DNA of 64,000 nucleotides from Streblospio benedicti (GCA_019095985.1 CM032662.1:4549791-4613790), one strand, 5' to 3'. Positions 10,290-22,899 are shown, counted from the first letter of the stretch. Notes: generated by a model not told the origin, from the sequence alone. A program made the numbers and translations.

Positions 10290-11999
10290 TAGGTTATTGA
10301 AGAAATACAAGAGAGCACAGATTAAGTACTTTGAATGGTCAATGAATAAAAAAACGTTCTGCTAAATAATATCATTGTTTTAATTATCTTCTTTTACCAA
10401 AGTATATGCTAGTAGATCATGTACGAAAAGATCCTGCTTAGATGCTTCTTATGTAGCATAGAAATCATTACTTTATGATGTTCTTTTTAACTTACATATT
10501 ACCATCTTTGAAATCGAACTATAAGAGTTCTGAATAAATATGTGATTAGCCGTTGCCTCGCTTCCCTTAATTCGATCAGAAAAAGGTATGATACTGACGG
10601 TGCCACTTTGCAATGTGCTCAATGCGGACACCAACACTCAACATGACCCACTCACGGACGAAATCCTCACACTGCGGCAATCCAGATTCTATCATGTGAA
10701 TTCCGTAACCCCCGTTTCTGGCCGTTGATGCCCCCCCCCCCCGGTCCCTCACTCCCCTGACCCACTTACACCGTCCTATTCCTTCCCACGTGGGGGTCTC
10801 TTACTTACTGTTCCCCTCTTGTCCTATCTCCCACCCACCGTGGTCTCTGATCTTCCCTTCTCTTTATGATTGCTCCCCCTGAACCATGACCCCCGGGGAC
10901 CGTGTGACTATCTGCGGGTGACGCGCACCACGGCTCGGGCGGGTACTGGTTGTGACAGACGCCAGTTGGCCTCATTTCTTACTTTGACGTTTTACAACTT
11001 TTTTTTCGGCTGCTGTTTCATTTGTTTTTTTTTTCAAATCTTCTTGATTTCGCTTGTTCTTCCTCTTCTGCTGGATTATTTCTATCTGACAGTGTTTTTC
11101 TGTTATTTCTCTTGCTTTCATTTAATTTCTTTTATTATTTTTCTTTCTTTCTTTTCACACTTCTCTCTCTCTCACACACGTCTTTTTAGCAAGCATATTT
11201 CTACCAACGATAGTTTCTTTCTTTCATCTTTATTTCCTTTTCTTTCTTTCTTGTTTTACTCTTTGTCTCAATCTTTCTTCATTCATATATGTTTTTCTTC
11301 AAAACCTTAGTCTCGTCCCTTTGACTTTCTCATTTCCATCGTGATCTCTCACTCTTTCCCGTTACGCCATGCAATATTTACTTATTCTCTTTACTTTGCT
11401 GTTGCAAAATCACAAATGGAACATTTACTTTTTTCTAGCAGAGTGCAACTCATCAAATTAAAATTTATATCCTTTTTTCAGCTTTTGATATTATCATTGT
11501 CAGACGTGTAGGCCCAATGTGTTCAATGTTTGAACAAGATAATTTATGTTCATTCAAATGTTCATTCAAATTCATTGGGCATGATACTTTGATGTAAGCA
11601 CACTAGATTAACGTTTACCGCAGAAATCATTGCACATAAATATTCCCCTCTGATGGCATTTGTTGCTCGAAAACTCTATTTCAATCTATAACTGCGTATC
11701 AATTACTCATAAATTTATCACGCGTAGGTTTTAATTTATACAGCAGAACCTCCAACTAAAACCATTATTTTTATAAAGAAATGAACTCTGTATTTCAAAG
11801 ATCTATACCTCATATGTAATTGTAGCAATTTCGAAGTTCTGAGCTCTAATATAGACCGCCATGAACCTCTGATAAAGAGACCACCTCTCTATAGAGTCAT
11901 GCAGATGAGGACGGTCCCCAGGTCATGTTAGTACAGAGGTCCTACCCATTCTTGCTATGTGCTCACCCGAAAGTCTTCTATGAATCAAAGATGACAACA
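10290..11999. other. Non-coding stretch with pyrimidine-rich tract
   Basis: No gene is recognised. 10980-11330 is strongly T/C-rich on the plus strand; the ORF at 10870-11310 (polyPhe/Ser) reflects this. A poly-C run lies near 10732. A pogo-like repeat remnant lies at about 11850-11905. Confidence 0.4.
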
Positions 12000-12190
12000 T
12001 AGTAAACCATGGAACCTGTTTAACATAAAACGTGTCCTTAGATAAGAGGTGTCCATCTGGACAGATACCACTGTGTGAAGGACCCAAACTCGCGACCTCG
12101 TGGTTGTGAGCCCAGAATGATACGTCCTGCCACAGCCCCAGGGTGACTATTCCGCAAATATGCAGTGGGCAGACTATACGGGTAACGATG
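12000..12190 (-). repeat. tRNA-derived SINE remnant
   Basis: Read on the minus strand, TGGCAGGACGTA (A-box-like) and GCGAGTTTGGGTCC (B-box-like) are spaced as in a pol III promoter, followed by a TTCACACAGTGG tail shared with other SINE copies in the window. Degenerate. Confidence 0.4.
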
Positions 12191-13143
12191 ACAAAATGGA
12201 TTTTGGTGACTGCAGAAGATTCCACGTAATAATGTTACTCAGCATGAATGCTCAAAATGAGGCGAGTGTGAGCATGGCGTCTTGATGAGCGATGCGGTTA
12301 TTGCAGCGGAAAATCTAGTAAAACACTTATATCAGTGGAGGTCGCTCAAATATGTATGTGGTGTTGATGATGATTACCAATCTAGCTTTCTGTAGAAGTT
12401 TTTGGTAATGTTATTGTCATTACAACACAATTAATAGACAACATATAAATGTAGAGTACAATAACTGAGAAATGCCAAATTCGCGTTTGGCCAATCAGAT
12501 TTGACAAAAACAATCTATGGTACATGGAATGTTGTTTCTTGCATATTATGTTTAGAAGTAAAATAAATGCAAATAAAAAATGGTTGTACCTCCAAATGCG
12601 CCAGACGGCAGCTCACCAAGTGCCAGTTTAGTTTGTACCACGATTCACTTGAAATCACCAGTTCTATCCATATCAGTCTACACAGGGTGACTACAACCAA
12701 CATTACCGGGACCATGGGGCTAATGGTTAATTTTTTGTATGTTTCACTTACAGCTCTACTCACAGACATCATACCTAGTATATAGTATATAGAGTATAGT
12801 ATATAGCTTTCTCAATGCTCACCATAAGCAGATTCATGCCCCATTTTTTTATTTTTTCACCCAACAAATGTCATGTTTCTAGTATTTTTTTGTTTCTCCG
12901 CGGCCTTCTTGTGTACAAATCTCATGTTATTCATTTCTGAAAACCTGGATCTGCCAGCTCCCACCCTCCTCACACACACCAAAAAATCCTACACATCAGC
13001 TCGCAGTATCCCCTCCTCCCAGCACCTCCCGGACACAGAGCCCGATCCCCACGACGCCACTATAAGTAGCGATGTGTGTGTCTCGGGGCCGGGCATTTCC
13101 ATATCATAATACGCATGTAAATTGTAAATATGAACAGCAAGTG

Positions 13144-13277
13144 AAGCCCCAGTCTCACAGTCGCGAATGTTCATCTAAAGTCCCAGTCTCTCAGTCACAA
13201 AGGTTCATCTCACGTTCTAGTCTCACAGTTAGAATGTTGATATAAAAGCCCCGGTCGCACAGTCGTGAATGTTCATT
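13144..13277 (+). repeat. 33-base minisatellite, four units
   Basis: Four tandem units of 33-34 bases with the core CAGTCTCACAGTCG...AATGTTCAT start at 13144, 13177, 13211 and 13244. Single related units appear near 32228 (GTCTCACAGTCATGAATG) and 24488. Confidence 0.8.
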
Positions 13278-13544
13278 ACCCAATTTCTACACTTGATAGT
13301 GCAGCAAAATGTAAGAAGTTCTAAGTCCACGTGTGGAAAGATAATTCTACTGTTAAAACGCGAATGTAGCAAGAAAAATTCCATTATAATGGGTATTTAG
13401 ACAGTGTCCCCGGGCATTGTGACCTACTGTCGATATTGCACTGCACTTGACGGATTAGGAAAGGTTAGGCAAAGGTACAGAACTGATGGCAAGCGGGGGC
13501 AAAACTAGTAATCTCGACGGGGAATGTTCTGTGTGGGCAAGGTG

Positions 13545-13850
13545 ACGCTTTTAAGCAATGGTCCATGGGCAAGGGCGCCTGTCTACACGTATATGACCAG
13601 TCTGCAGTGTACATGAGATCGTGAGTTCGATTCTATGGCCTTCAAAACCTTTCCTTACCTACCCAATTATTTCACAGCTGATTCGGCTTCACTATTCGCG
13701 CTGTCTGACCCCCGCCTCACACCACATTGAATCGGGACCATATCGTGCTGCGGTGTGTATATTTGGCTGCTCGATCTGCATAATGAATTGTGGTCTGAAG
13801 CTGGCTGTATTGGCGTACTGGCTAGTGACGTCATAACAACGTGTGACATC
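13545..13850 (+). repeat. tRNA-derived SINE
   Basis: Head with GGGCAAGGGCGCCTG and a B-box GAGTTCGATTC at 13624-13634 preceded by AGATCGT, as in tRNA-derived SINE heads; then a body of about 200 bases. The ORFs at 13621-13876 on both strands are incidental. A CRE word TGACGTCA lies near its end at about 13827. Confidence 0.45.
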
Positions 13851-14049
13851 AGTTGAGAGTGGCGTCTATCGCTCATTTACAGTTCTGTGGTTCCTGCCAT
13901 CTTCCCGTTTATAACTCAAAGCTTCCCTCTCAATCTCTCAATCTCCCTATCTTGTTAACGCCATTAACATAGTTCACCATATAAATGCCGAGATACTTAA
14001 CATCAAATGTTTTCTTAAGGCAACTCTTTTCTGTTTCTTAGCATCTTGC

Positions 14050-14640
14050 CGTAGCAAGGTAACATCTATCAATTGTTGTTTGATAGATGTGGAACGCTCA
14101 CTGACCAATTGGTGAAGATACCAGTAGACACCGTTGGCTGGTCATAAGCTAGTTTTACTGTACACATAGGCAGGGGGTACCATTCCCAACCAGATGCTTT
14201 GAAGACTAAAACCATCTGCAGGTGACATAAGTGACGAGCTACAATCTTATTTAATCCATGCCCATATGAATGTTTTTCAAACATGTTCTCCCACCAGGTG
14301 TCACTCTACATAAACAGGATGTCAAATGATCTACACTTGTTTTTTTTTTTTCTATATGTATGTTTGCATCTTGTCATGTTAACAAAGGTAACATCTATCA
14401 ATTGTGTATATTGATAGATGGTTGACCAGAACCCGTGAACATGTTTTATAGATTGTTCTAATACAATGTTTGAATGGTCATCTTGACTCATAAAAAACAA
14501 AGAGGCAGACAAGGGTGGAACAACTGTTAGATTTTTAATTTCTCACCCAAAGGTAAGTTCTGCCATACTGAGTGATGGGCCACAATTTTATTTAATCACG
14601 TTCGGAAGGGTGTTTTTTTTCATGTGTGTTTCCACCATTT
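14050..14640 (+). repeat. Tandem duplication with small hairpins
   Basis: Two units about 328 bases apart each begin AAGGTAACATCTATCAATTG and form a stem CATCTATCAA/TTGATAGATG (14057-14095 and 14383-14420). Both carry a distal match around TTTATTTAATC and end near CTCCCACC / TTTCCACC. No coding content. Confidence 0.6.
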
Positions 14641-14959
14641 GTAGGAGGGAACATAAGGAGGGACTTCAAATGCCGTACGTTTTAGTTATTATCAGTATTT
14701 TTATCTAGTTTTGTTGTTAAGGGTAATTATAGATATATTTAATTTTTATACAAAATGCTGTATTTGTTTTATATATGTAAGTAGCACAAATGTACAAAAA
14801 TTTATTAATTATTACGTGCATTCCAACTTTTCATACAGTCGCTAAGGTATAGGGCACATGTTTTATAGATTTTTATCTCAAACAATTCCAAAACCACTAT
14901 CTTTAATAAGACGAGTGGAAGGATTGCAAACTTCGATTGAACAAAGAGTTTATATTTCC

Positions 14960-16100
14960 CTACCCTTCAGCGAAATCTGATGCCGTCCCGCAGTCCCCGT
15001 TGTAGACGGTCCGCGGCGCGATACTGCACTGACAGAACCCGGAAGTGATCCGTCCCCATCAGTCAGAGGGAAACGCCAGGCGGATACCAAATGCCGCCGC
15101 CTTTCCCTACCTTATCATTGTTTCTATTTTAGCACAACAGGCAAGAACCAACGTAGTTCTAATGGATGGAGACCAAATGCTCGCCTGAGTTTATATACTG
15201 AACTACATACAGCTAAATGTTCGGCGCGCGTCGTTAAAAACATCCCCCCCACCCCCACCCCCCAGGACACCTTCCCTATGGTCTCTTCAAGCCTCATAAC
15301 TCATACCCACAGGGGTCTTGTTTTTTGTTTTCTATCAGCTGGGGGTCAAGCCATGTTATTTACCAGGCTTCGCGTTTCAAAAAGCAAGTCGGTTGTGAGT
15401 CTAAACGATCCTAAATTGATGGTATGAGCGCAGAAAACAATGTAGACGAAATACTGCTTTGATACTGTATTATATAGGCCGCGTATGTAGTCAAAAGTTT
15501 AAAGAATTGCCGTTTTTAGCTAATGTTGAAATGGCAAAACAGCTAATTTGTCTTGTAAATCCACCACAACTCAGCAGCCAAATTCCATGAAATCGCCTCA
15601 AAATAAAGACTTGCAGCGACCGTAGGGATATCAGTGCGTGTCCAATTGGGCATTTGTTACTGCCGCCCCTTCCGCGGCCCATCACCGCCGATTGTCCCCT
15701 TAGTTTTGGGGGGTACCATGTTCTTGGTTTGGATCTAAAGTTTGGTCTAAAATTATTTTTCGGCTAACCAAGTATTGAACTTAACAATGTCTTTGTTCCA
15801 GTTTGACATATCTCGGTTCAAATTGTTTTGTTTGCTGCTGGTGCTGCTGTTGCAGCCCCAATGTCCCTAATTGGCAAATAACCAGATGCCAAGTCCCCGT
15901 GGCAGCTGTAAACTAGTGGAGACCTGAGAGCTACCAGTCGGCGGTTATGTCTCCAGGATCCCAATCAATTACCTAGTTCCCGCCGCGGCCGCTGGGGGCG
16001 CCCTCAGGCTTATCGTGGTGTGACCCCCCGCCGCCAGGGGCGCGCCAATCGCCTGCGGATTTGGGGCAGCGGGGAGTCGGCTGTTTTATGCACCTTTTGC
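14960..16100. other. Two GC-rich patches, no gene recognised
   Basis: 14990-15110 has CCGCGGCGCG and an ETS consensus ACCCGGAAGTGA near 15040. 15970-16060 has GCGGCCGC, GGCGCGCC and a CCAAT box on the minus strand next to the GGCGCGCC. Both look like promoter islands. The interval between is unique sequence without recognised features; the ORF at 15491-15685 is not supported. Confidence 0.35.
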
Positions 16101-16814
16101 AATAATGGGGTAGGGTCTGAGAGAAGGAAGAGGGGGGGGGGGGGTGATACTTCATTTTGAAGATCTGTTTTCATGTTATATGCATACTCGTACGTACACA
16201 ATTATTGAGTGCAAGCTCAAACCACCTGATTCTGGCCAAAACAAAGCACAAAAAAACCTGGTTCTGTCAGCTCTCAGCCAAAACTTACCAAACATTCTCT
16301 TTTTCTTCAAAATAATTGCTGATTTTAAGATAAGAGTGGTCGCTGTAAAATGAGGATGGTCACCATAAAATAAACACGGTCACTATAGTATTGGCGTGGT
16401 CATATTGATATTATTGTAGTCGCTTTGGAAAAAGAAGTGAGGTTATGGTATTCATGGTATTCTGTAAGTGGTCACTATACAATAAGTGGTCAGTGTGAAG
16501 ACTCACTCTCCGCGTGGCGGTCCTGGCTCTGCTACTCAGCATCGCGTGCATCGATGGCCGGTCACTGCCATTACTGACCGCCATCAATAAATAATACCCT
16601 GCCAATTGAATTAACATTGGATTATCTCGCTTCTCGCGGGGAATTAGCGCTAATGTCTTGTAGGGAATAAATCTGCATGGTGTTGGCCAAGGAAGGCTCG
16701 GTCTCAGTGTCTAACAATGCCACACTGGTCTACTCCAGTAAACCTTGTCAGTCAAAGTAGGTCATGGCTCTGGGTTCATTTTGTCCAGTCGGTTATACAT
16801 TATTATGCATATAT

Positions 16815-16940
16815 TCTAAATGCAGCTGCCTTAAGTGCTTGGTGAGTACGTATCAGTCAGTGGTCCAGGTTCGATTCTCAGCAGTGGCTCTGTGATATTG
16901 GGCTGTAGGCTATATGGAAGTAGAATCCTCTTTTAGTGAT
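16815..16940 (+). repeat. tRNA-derived SINE fragment
   Basis: GGTTCGATTCTC (B box) at about 16869 is preceded by a region resembling a tRNA head (TGGTGAGTACGTATC). It is followed by a body with no coding content. Confidence 0.4.
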
Positions 16941-17102
16941 CGAGTGTTACAGTCCAGAATCCAGCTGGTCCAGACAGCTGTAACTGCCATACAAGTACAT
17001 CTGTAACTATTATCGCATAAAGTCATGTCAGTCATGTAACATATGGTTCATCGGCGATCACCTTTGAGTGGACGGTAGTTGAAAATCATGGTGTCACTAG
17101 CA

Positions 17103-17300
17103 TACCGTAAAACTAGCATATTTCGCAGCTATCAAACTTTGCAGATTTGATCTGTCAATTATTGTGCAGTATTTAAGAAATGTGTACTATGATTACTGCT
17201 ATAGGCTAAAGATAGTTACATGCTATATTATCTAGCAATTATGATGCACAATCAAATTTGTAAATTTGAATTGTTCGCAAATATTTCTAGTTTTACAGTA
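17103..17300. mobile_element. MITE, TACYGTAAAACTAG family, copy 1
   Basis: 198 bases bounded by TACCGTAAAACTAG and CTAGTTTTACAGTA, imperfect terminal inverted repeats of about 22 bases that extend into TTTCGC/GCAAAT. Non-coding. A second copy with the same ends is at 18233-18440. The TA at the very ends suggests a Tc1/mariner-type target. Confidence 0.75.
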
Positions 17301-18232
17301 TACATACAGTCTGAACATAAAACCATTTTTTTTCTTATTGCTACGAAAAGCTGTTCACTGTGGTAGGGCCTCTCAAACGTGCATTGTCGAAAATCCTCTG
17401 TGAATAACAATAGTGTGGTTATTTTAGTTGTTAATAAGCCACAAATTACAAATGTACGTATATCAATATGAAATGCTAATCATGCCCGTTAGTAATCACC
17501 AAGAGACTCTTTTGAGTATGACATCTTGTAAATTTTTCTTGTACAAGGCGTTGTATAGAAGGCGTGCAATCGTGAAACCGCTGATTGCATTGTGAAGAGT
17601 GTGAATTGGTGGATGCATTGTGATTATGGTTTTCCTTGAGTACAGAAAGAAGAATATATAGGACGCCCGTATTTCGTTTTACACCTCTCAGGATATCATA
17701 ACGTTTTGTTTACATTTATGTGTCAATGGGTCATTTGTTGTTGTATTGGTATATTAATAATTCTAATTCATAATTTTGATATATTATTACTTTTGGAAAT
17801 TATATCCAACAACTATGATGCAAAAAGCAACTAATGATGCCTGATAAATAATTTACTCACAGGTAACACATGTAAAAGACTGGATGTTTTGTTGAATATG
17901 CAATAAAAATAATACCGTTCATCAGTGTTTTTTGTGTGTAATTTTAATTTGGTTACTATATCATATTGTGTTGTGCCAGAGCTTGGTATATGTAGGCGTC
18001 CCAATTTAGTGTATCTTGGCAGCCCTGCGTCCACTATTTGGTCAAGAACACCCCATCCCCAACCGAGTCTTTCCTCAACAGATTCCCTGTTTTGTTTTTT
18101 GTTTTTGTTTTCCTGGAGAAAATTAAAGCTCTTTTATTTCATAGAAATTTTTAGACACAATTGTTAAGAGTGTAATCATAGTTTCAAATGCATGTTTTTA
18201 AAAATTCAACGTCTGCATTTATTTCAATAAAA

Positions 18233-18440
18233 TACTGTAAAACTAGAAATGTTTGCGCACAATTTATTTTTTTATTTCATCTGTAGGTGCAAAAATGCAA
18301 ACTTAAATAGTCAGCAAACATTAATAGCCTGTGTAAAGTAGGTCCAGGATGGACCAATATTGCTAAATTAAAGTGACAAAATGATTCATAGATGTAAGTC
18401 GAAAAATGTAATAGCCCCGAAATATTCAAGTTTTACAGTA
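18233..18440. mobile_element. MITE, TACYGTAAAACTAG family, copy 2
   Basis: 208 bases bounded by TACTGTAAAACTAGAAAT and ATATTCAAGTTTTACAGTA. Its ends match those of the copy at 17103-17300; the interior differs. No coding content. Confidence 0.75.
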
Positions 18441-19340
18441 TTTAGATTGTAAGCGTGTTTTGAAGACTTTAATTTTCCGTGCAAAAAAGAACTCCCATGA
18501 ATAACATTAAGTTAAGACATGCTCTTTTTCATGTTAAACCCCTAAATTTCAGTCGCCTATCATAGTCAGGGAAATGCCTTCTCCATTCCCCCTCCATGAT
18601 ATATTTTGTAGCTTGATTTGAAAAGTCTGTTTCCACTCGTCTTCCCAACGTCTTCCTAGACTGTTAATTTACAGTGATGCTGATTTAATATAGAGTTCAG
18701 ACATTTACAAAATTTTATTTCAAACTGTAACATACTGTACAATTATTGGCAATACACTTGCACCTAAAGTACAATCATATTTACATGTAAATTAGTCTTG
18801 AAAAAGACACAATAATGTTAATCTCTAACAAATTATAATAAATACACATATATACACACCTATATACAATCCAATGTCTTGCTAAAAGTCTGACAAAAAT
18901 AGTAGGAAGACACACTTAACTTAGACTTCCAACAAAAAACAATTATGTGCACACATATAAACTCCTGTAACAACTTAATTATATAATAAACTATCTTAAA
19001 TGCTAGAGTGTCTATTTATTTACAGTGCTTGTATATATACTTCTATGCAACAGCATAGAAGACACATTTACTATCTTAAGTTAATTCTACATTCACAATA
19101 TTATAATATGAAATGTAAATGATTATAGTTTTAATCCTACATCAATCTAGTTCCTTTTGTCATCACTAATTTCAGAATTAACCTCTACTGTGACAAAATA
19201 CATGACAATGATCTTAATCTACTATATAAAACATTCCAATATGTAAACACAGAAATACATGCGTTTTTACAAATTACAATATTATCATAAAAGTTTCAGG
19301 TTTGCATGATTTTCATCACCATGTTTACGATTTTCAATGC
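18441..19340 (-). other. AT-rich 3' flank of the M60-like gene
   Basis: No ORF of interest. As it lies directly downstream of the minus-strand M60-like gene it probably contains its 3' UTR. Minus-strand AATAAA words (TTTATT on plus) occur near 18716 and 19014 as candidate polyadenylation signals. Confidence 0.4.
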
Positions 19341-22127
19341 TTAACATTCTTCTCTATTCAAAAAACGGTAAAAATCTGGATTAGGTGGCACAATGGTGTT
19401 TGGTCTGATGTCATAACTTGGGCAGCGAGGTGTTATAGTGTCATTGTGCTGGATTCCTTGGCTTTTGTATTTCTTCAAAATGGCCTCTGTATGAGCTACA
19501 CCATTGGGATGTGTAGTGAATTCATCACTTGGAAGCAATGGGGTCAAACGCATCTGGTCAATAGTAATTTTTGTCGACGGTTTAATCTTGTACAACCAAA
19601 ACTCAAACAAAGGTAGAAGGTTGTATTTTGTAGCATAGCACCATCTGATTATCCAGTGCTCAATTTTCTCATAGTCGTCGGTCTTTGATGGTCTTTTTCG
19701 TATTACAGATGGGAGATCAAGATTACCTATTTCCTCTGTCTGATATGATTTCAGTACTTGATGGTAACAGCCCCAGCCGAAATGCCTTCTTAGTTGATAG
19801 TACAGAATGAAATGCATTAGGGGATGCATATTCATATATGGTTTTTTAATCCATTTTCCAAAGTTCTCATAATATCTGGGATAGTATGCTTTTCCTGTCA
19901 ACCGTTCCATCTGTAGCATTGAAAATATGTTACAGGCAACTTCACCTACACCATGCGCGTGACCACTTTCTGACCCCCAAGCGTAATATCCTTGAACCAT
20001 ATTATGACCAAGCTCATGGAAGATGCCCCAATGCAAATGCCAATTACCCCTGAATACAAACTTTGGACTACAGTAGGAGCCTATGTCGAGGTGGGTTGCT
20101 ACAGGCCTGCCAGAGTGCATATATCCCGCGGAAATTTCTATATCTTGACTTACCCACTGCTTTACTATCTGTGGAATACCAACTAAATCATAATTCGACT
20201 GAACAACATCATCCCACATTTCTAAATATGGTTGAACATTATACTTCATTAGTTTTGCACTATATGATCCGAGAGTGAACCTCATCTTTTTACCACTAAA
20301 TTCTGCAATGCTTCCCTCTTTCAATTCCAAGCCTTCAGTGTACTCTGCATGTGTTGTTTTGCCCAATATAAAGCATGGGGTAGCTACTGCTCCAGACAAT
20401 CTTAACTTCACATACACTCGATCTTCTGCACTTCTATGACGAGGCTCAATGATAAATACCAATCCACCAAACATAGAAGTTGCATAGTGTACTGGACCTG
20501 TCAGTCTCTCTCTCCATGTGATGTGGGGCCACCTTCGGATTGTGGGTAAATCGTACAACTGATCTGTGTGAGTGCCAATCATCAGTTGGAAACTTGCTCT
20601 GGCATTCGGCTGGGATTCTTCTAGTACTTCAATCTTCAATTCATGTCCAGGCCGAAGGTAAACACAAGTTGGACACCAGCCACTACTGAAATCACTGCTA
20701 CATTCCACGTCCACAGTGACAGGTTGCGGTTCGGGGGGTGGGTACGGTCTGTGTGGTTTAGGTACTTGTTTTTTATAATCACCTGGAAATAATTCTACCA
20801 GTGGTGCCTTTTTTCTCCACAATCCAGACATCCCCAGCATATAGTAAAGCCAAAAGAGATCTTTTTGATTTTCTGTTGTTTTCGGCCTATAGACTGGTAT
20901 TATATCTTTGTCAGGCCAATTCATCATTTTTTCACATTCAAATGCCAATTTTTCAAATGGTGCGAATACATACTTTCTTACTCCAAGTGGATACCATTGG
21001 TTTGAAAATCCAAAGGATCTTGACCCGTAAACATGTGACAAAAAGCTGACATTTCTAAATGTTGTACAATCTTCCTTGGCAACATCCCAAATCACATTTG
21101 ACTCAACTAATGATGTAAAATCAGAAGGGGTTTGCGGTATACTGGCTTCTTGCCAATCTGCTATCTCTTCGCTATCAGGAATTCTTCTAGCATAGGCAAC
21201 AAAGCTGCTGTAAGCTATACCAGCTTCAAGAAGTACTCTGTAAAATGCCAAGTAATCCAGTGTTCTAAAATCTTCAAGAGTAGATGGATTGTCATCCCAA
21301 CTGTTCTTCCTCCAAGATTCACGATCAAACATATGAATAAATCCACCTCCGTTTTGCACCCACTTTATTACATAGTCTGTTTCATCTTCTTTTGGCATGA
21401 AGTTAGTTGGACCCATCGCCCACACAAGGATCTTTATCTCTGGGTTCCTTGACTTAAGGCATTCTATATCCTCTTTTTTATACAGATAGCATATTTCATT
21501 ATTGTTACGAAATTTCCCATTTGTTATCCAGGATTTCACATTTCGCTGGAATGTTGACAATATGCCAGAATACAATCCAGTGGGGCCCTGCACAAAATCT
21601 TTGAAAAAGTAGCCAGATTGAACAGCCATCACTCTTCCTCTTCCTAGTTCAGCAGCAGCTATGATAATACGTCTAACATCATATGTATCCTTATCACCTA
21701 GCAAAATTGGGAATGACCTTTTACCGAATGTATCCAGCGCGTACGGAGTTTTAGGGTGTGGAAATGTGGAAGCTGCATCAGGTAAATCTTTGAAAATGGA
21801 TGCTGCCCAATTTGTTACCAAGCGTATTGCGCAGTCTTTGTCACATTCTCCAGTGGGCTTGTTCGCATAAAGGGGCAAAGGTTCATCATTGATTGGTTTG
21901 GAAGTAGATGCAGGAGGTAGTGAAGTGGCCACCTCTGGCTCTGCAGCCTCCAAAGCAAGGTCAGACCCAGTTTGTGCCATAAAATCGTTATATAAATTCT
22001 CGCTATTTGCCTGAAAATCATCAAACGATTCTGCTGGCTTTTGCATGTTAATCAGTAGCGTCTCCAAGCCTGGGTTCCCGGCCACCACACCACAGAAAAT
22101 CATCAGCAGGCAAATTCTAAGCATCAT
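19341..22127 (-). CDS. Secreted TCAF-like peptidase M60 family protein
   Basis: A 928-residue ORF without introns. Residues 1-17 form a signal peptide (hydrophobic core LRICLLMIFCGVVAG). Residues about 85-450 resemble the N-terminal glutamine-amidotransferase-like region of TCAF/FAM115 proteins (IKILVWAMGP; WVQNGGGFIHMF). A proline-rich linker (KPHRPYPPPEPQP, about 457-469) leads to an M60 (enhancin/SslE-type) metalloprotease domain. The zinc site is HELGH at 704-708 with the third ligand Glu729 in GVGEVACNIFS, matching HExxHx(8-28)E. M60 enzymes cleave glycoprotein or mucin backbones. Vertebrate TCAFs are intracellular TRPM8 partners, so a secretory version with an intact zinc site is more likely an extracellular mucin-directed protease. 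The size matches TCAF (about 920 residues). The start is the MMLRIC pair just before the signal core. Function is inferred from family; integrity of the ORF is direct. Confidence 0.9.
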   Translation of the reverse strand: MMLRICLLMIFCGVVAGNPGLETLLINMQKPAESFDDFQANSENLYNDFMAQTGSDLALEAAEPEVATSLPPASTSKPINDEPLPLYANKPTGECDKDCAIRLVTNWAASIFKDLPDAASTFPHPKTPYALDTFGKRSFPILLGDKDTYDVRRIIIAAAELGRGRVMAVQSGYFFKDFVQGPTGLYSGILSTFQRNVKSWITNGKFRNNNEICYLYKKEDIECLKSRNPEIKILVWAMGPTNFMPKEDETDYVIKWVQNGGGFIHMFDRESWRKNSWDDNPSTLEDFRTLDYLAFYRVLLEAGIAYSSFVAYARRIPDSEEIADWQEASIPQTPSDFTSLVESNVIWDVAKEDCTTFRNVSFLSHVYGSRSFGFSNQWYPLGVRKYVFAPFEKLAFECEKMMNWPDKDIIPVYRPKTTENQKDLFWLYYMLGMSGLWRKKAPLVELFPGDYKKQVPKPHRPYPPPEPQPVTVDVECSSDFSSGWCPTCVYLRPGHELKIEVLEESQPNARASFQLMIGTHTDQLYDLPTIRRWPHITWRERLTGPVHYATSMFGGLVFIIEPRHRSAEDRVYVKLRLSGAVATPCFILGKTTHAEYTEGLELKEGSIAEFSGKKMRFTLGSYSAKLMKYNVQPYLEMWDDVVQSNYDLVGIPQIVKQWVSQDIEISAGYMHSGRPVATHLDIGSYCSPKFVFRGNWHLHWGIFHELGHNMVQGYYAWGSESGHAHGVGEVACNIFSMLQMERLTGKAYYPRYYENFGKWIKKPYMNMHPLMHFILYYQLRRHFGWGCYHQVLKSYQTEEIGNLDLPSVIRKRPSKTDDYEKIEHWIIRWCYATKYNLLPLFEFWLYKIKPSTKITIDQMRLTPLLPSDEFTTHPNGVAHTEAILKKYKSQGIQHNDTITPRCPSYDIRPNTIVPPNPDFYRFLNREEC

Positions 22128-22899
22128 TTTGTAAATGTTATTGAAATAAACCAGTGCAAGGGCAAGGCAAGGCCTCCTGTCCTGACTGTATCTACAGATC
22201 TAAACAAACGAGTTCATAATTTTGTGAAAATTCATAAATGTAGTATTTCCACAGTTGTATTCCTGTAGTAATCAGCCATTTCAATGTTATTTTAAGCTAT
22301 GCACAACACATTTGAGACCGATTTGTGTTTTTTTCCTGCCAAATACTAGTATTGTATTCTCAGAAGTACTTTGCATTTGATACTACTGATGACGTCAGAG
22401 CAAAGTAGTACTTGCGTTGATACGTTTTGCGTAAAAATATAAACGTCTGATCACTAATAGCGCCACTGCTACGTTTGGCGTTCACCTATTAGGCCAAAGT
22501 TCATATGTACCTAAAGAAAATGCGAGTGGGGCCTGTTGTGTGACTTATCACTTATTGTTATTGTCTCTGTTGATAATGCTCGAGAAAATAACACAGCTGC
22601 CATCGACATATTCCAATATCCCTCGTTGAAAATTGCTACGAGCACCGCTTAGTTCTCAGCCTCTAGTAAAAGCGGGTTCTATTCTGCTCGGAGTCAATTG
22701 TCCAAAAAGAAAGATCTTTTATGAGGTTTCTTTAACTGTAAAAAAATGTGTCATATCTGATATATATGGCACTTGATCTTACTTGGGTAGAAAATCCCCT
22801 GGTCTACACAATGTGTATGGTGAACATCTAAAATACGCTGACAATAGTACTTGTTCCACTTATAAAGGATAAAAGGGGAATAGTATTACAAACGAGAAC
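22128..22899. promoter_or_regulatory. Upstream region of the M60-like gene with CRE
   Basis: Non-coding flank upstream of the minus-strand M60-like gene. A perfect CRE TGACGTCA lies at 22390-22397, about 265 bases before the start codon; a TATA-like TTTATATTTTTA (minus) is near 22440. Their order relative to a start site is unproven. Confidence 0.35.

Noticed and set aside
10870-11310. Plus ORF of 146 residues rich in Phe and Ser
   Set aside because: It follows a T/C-rich tract; no motif and no splice context.
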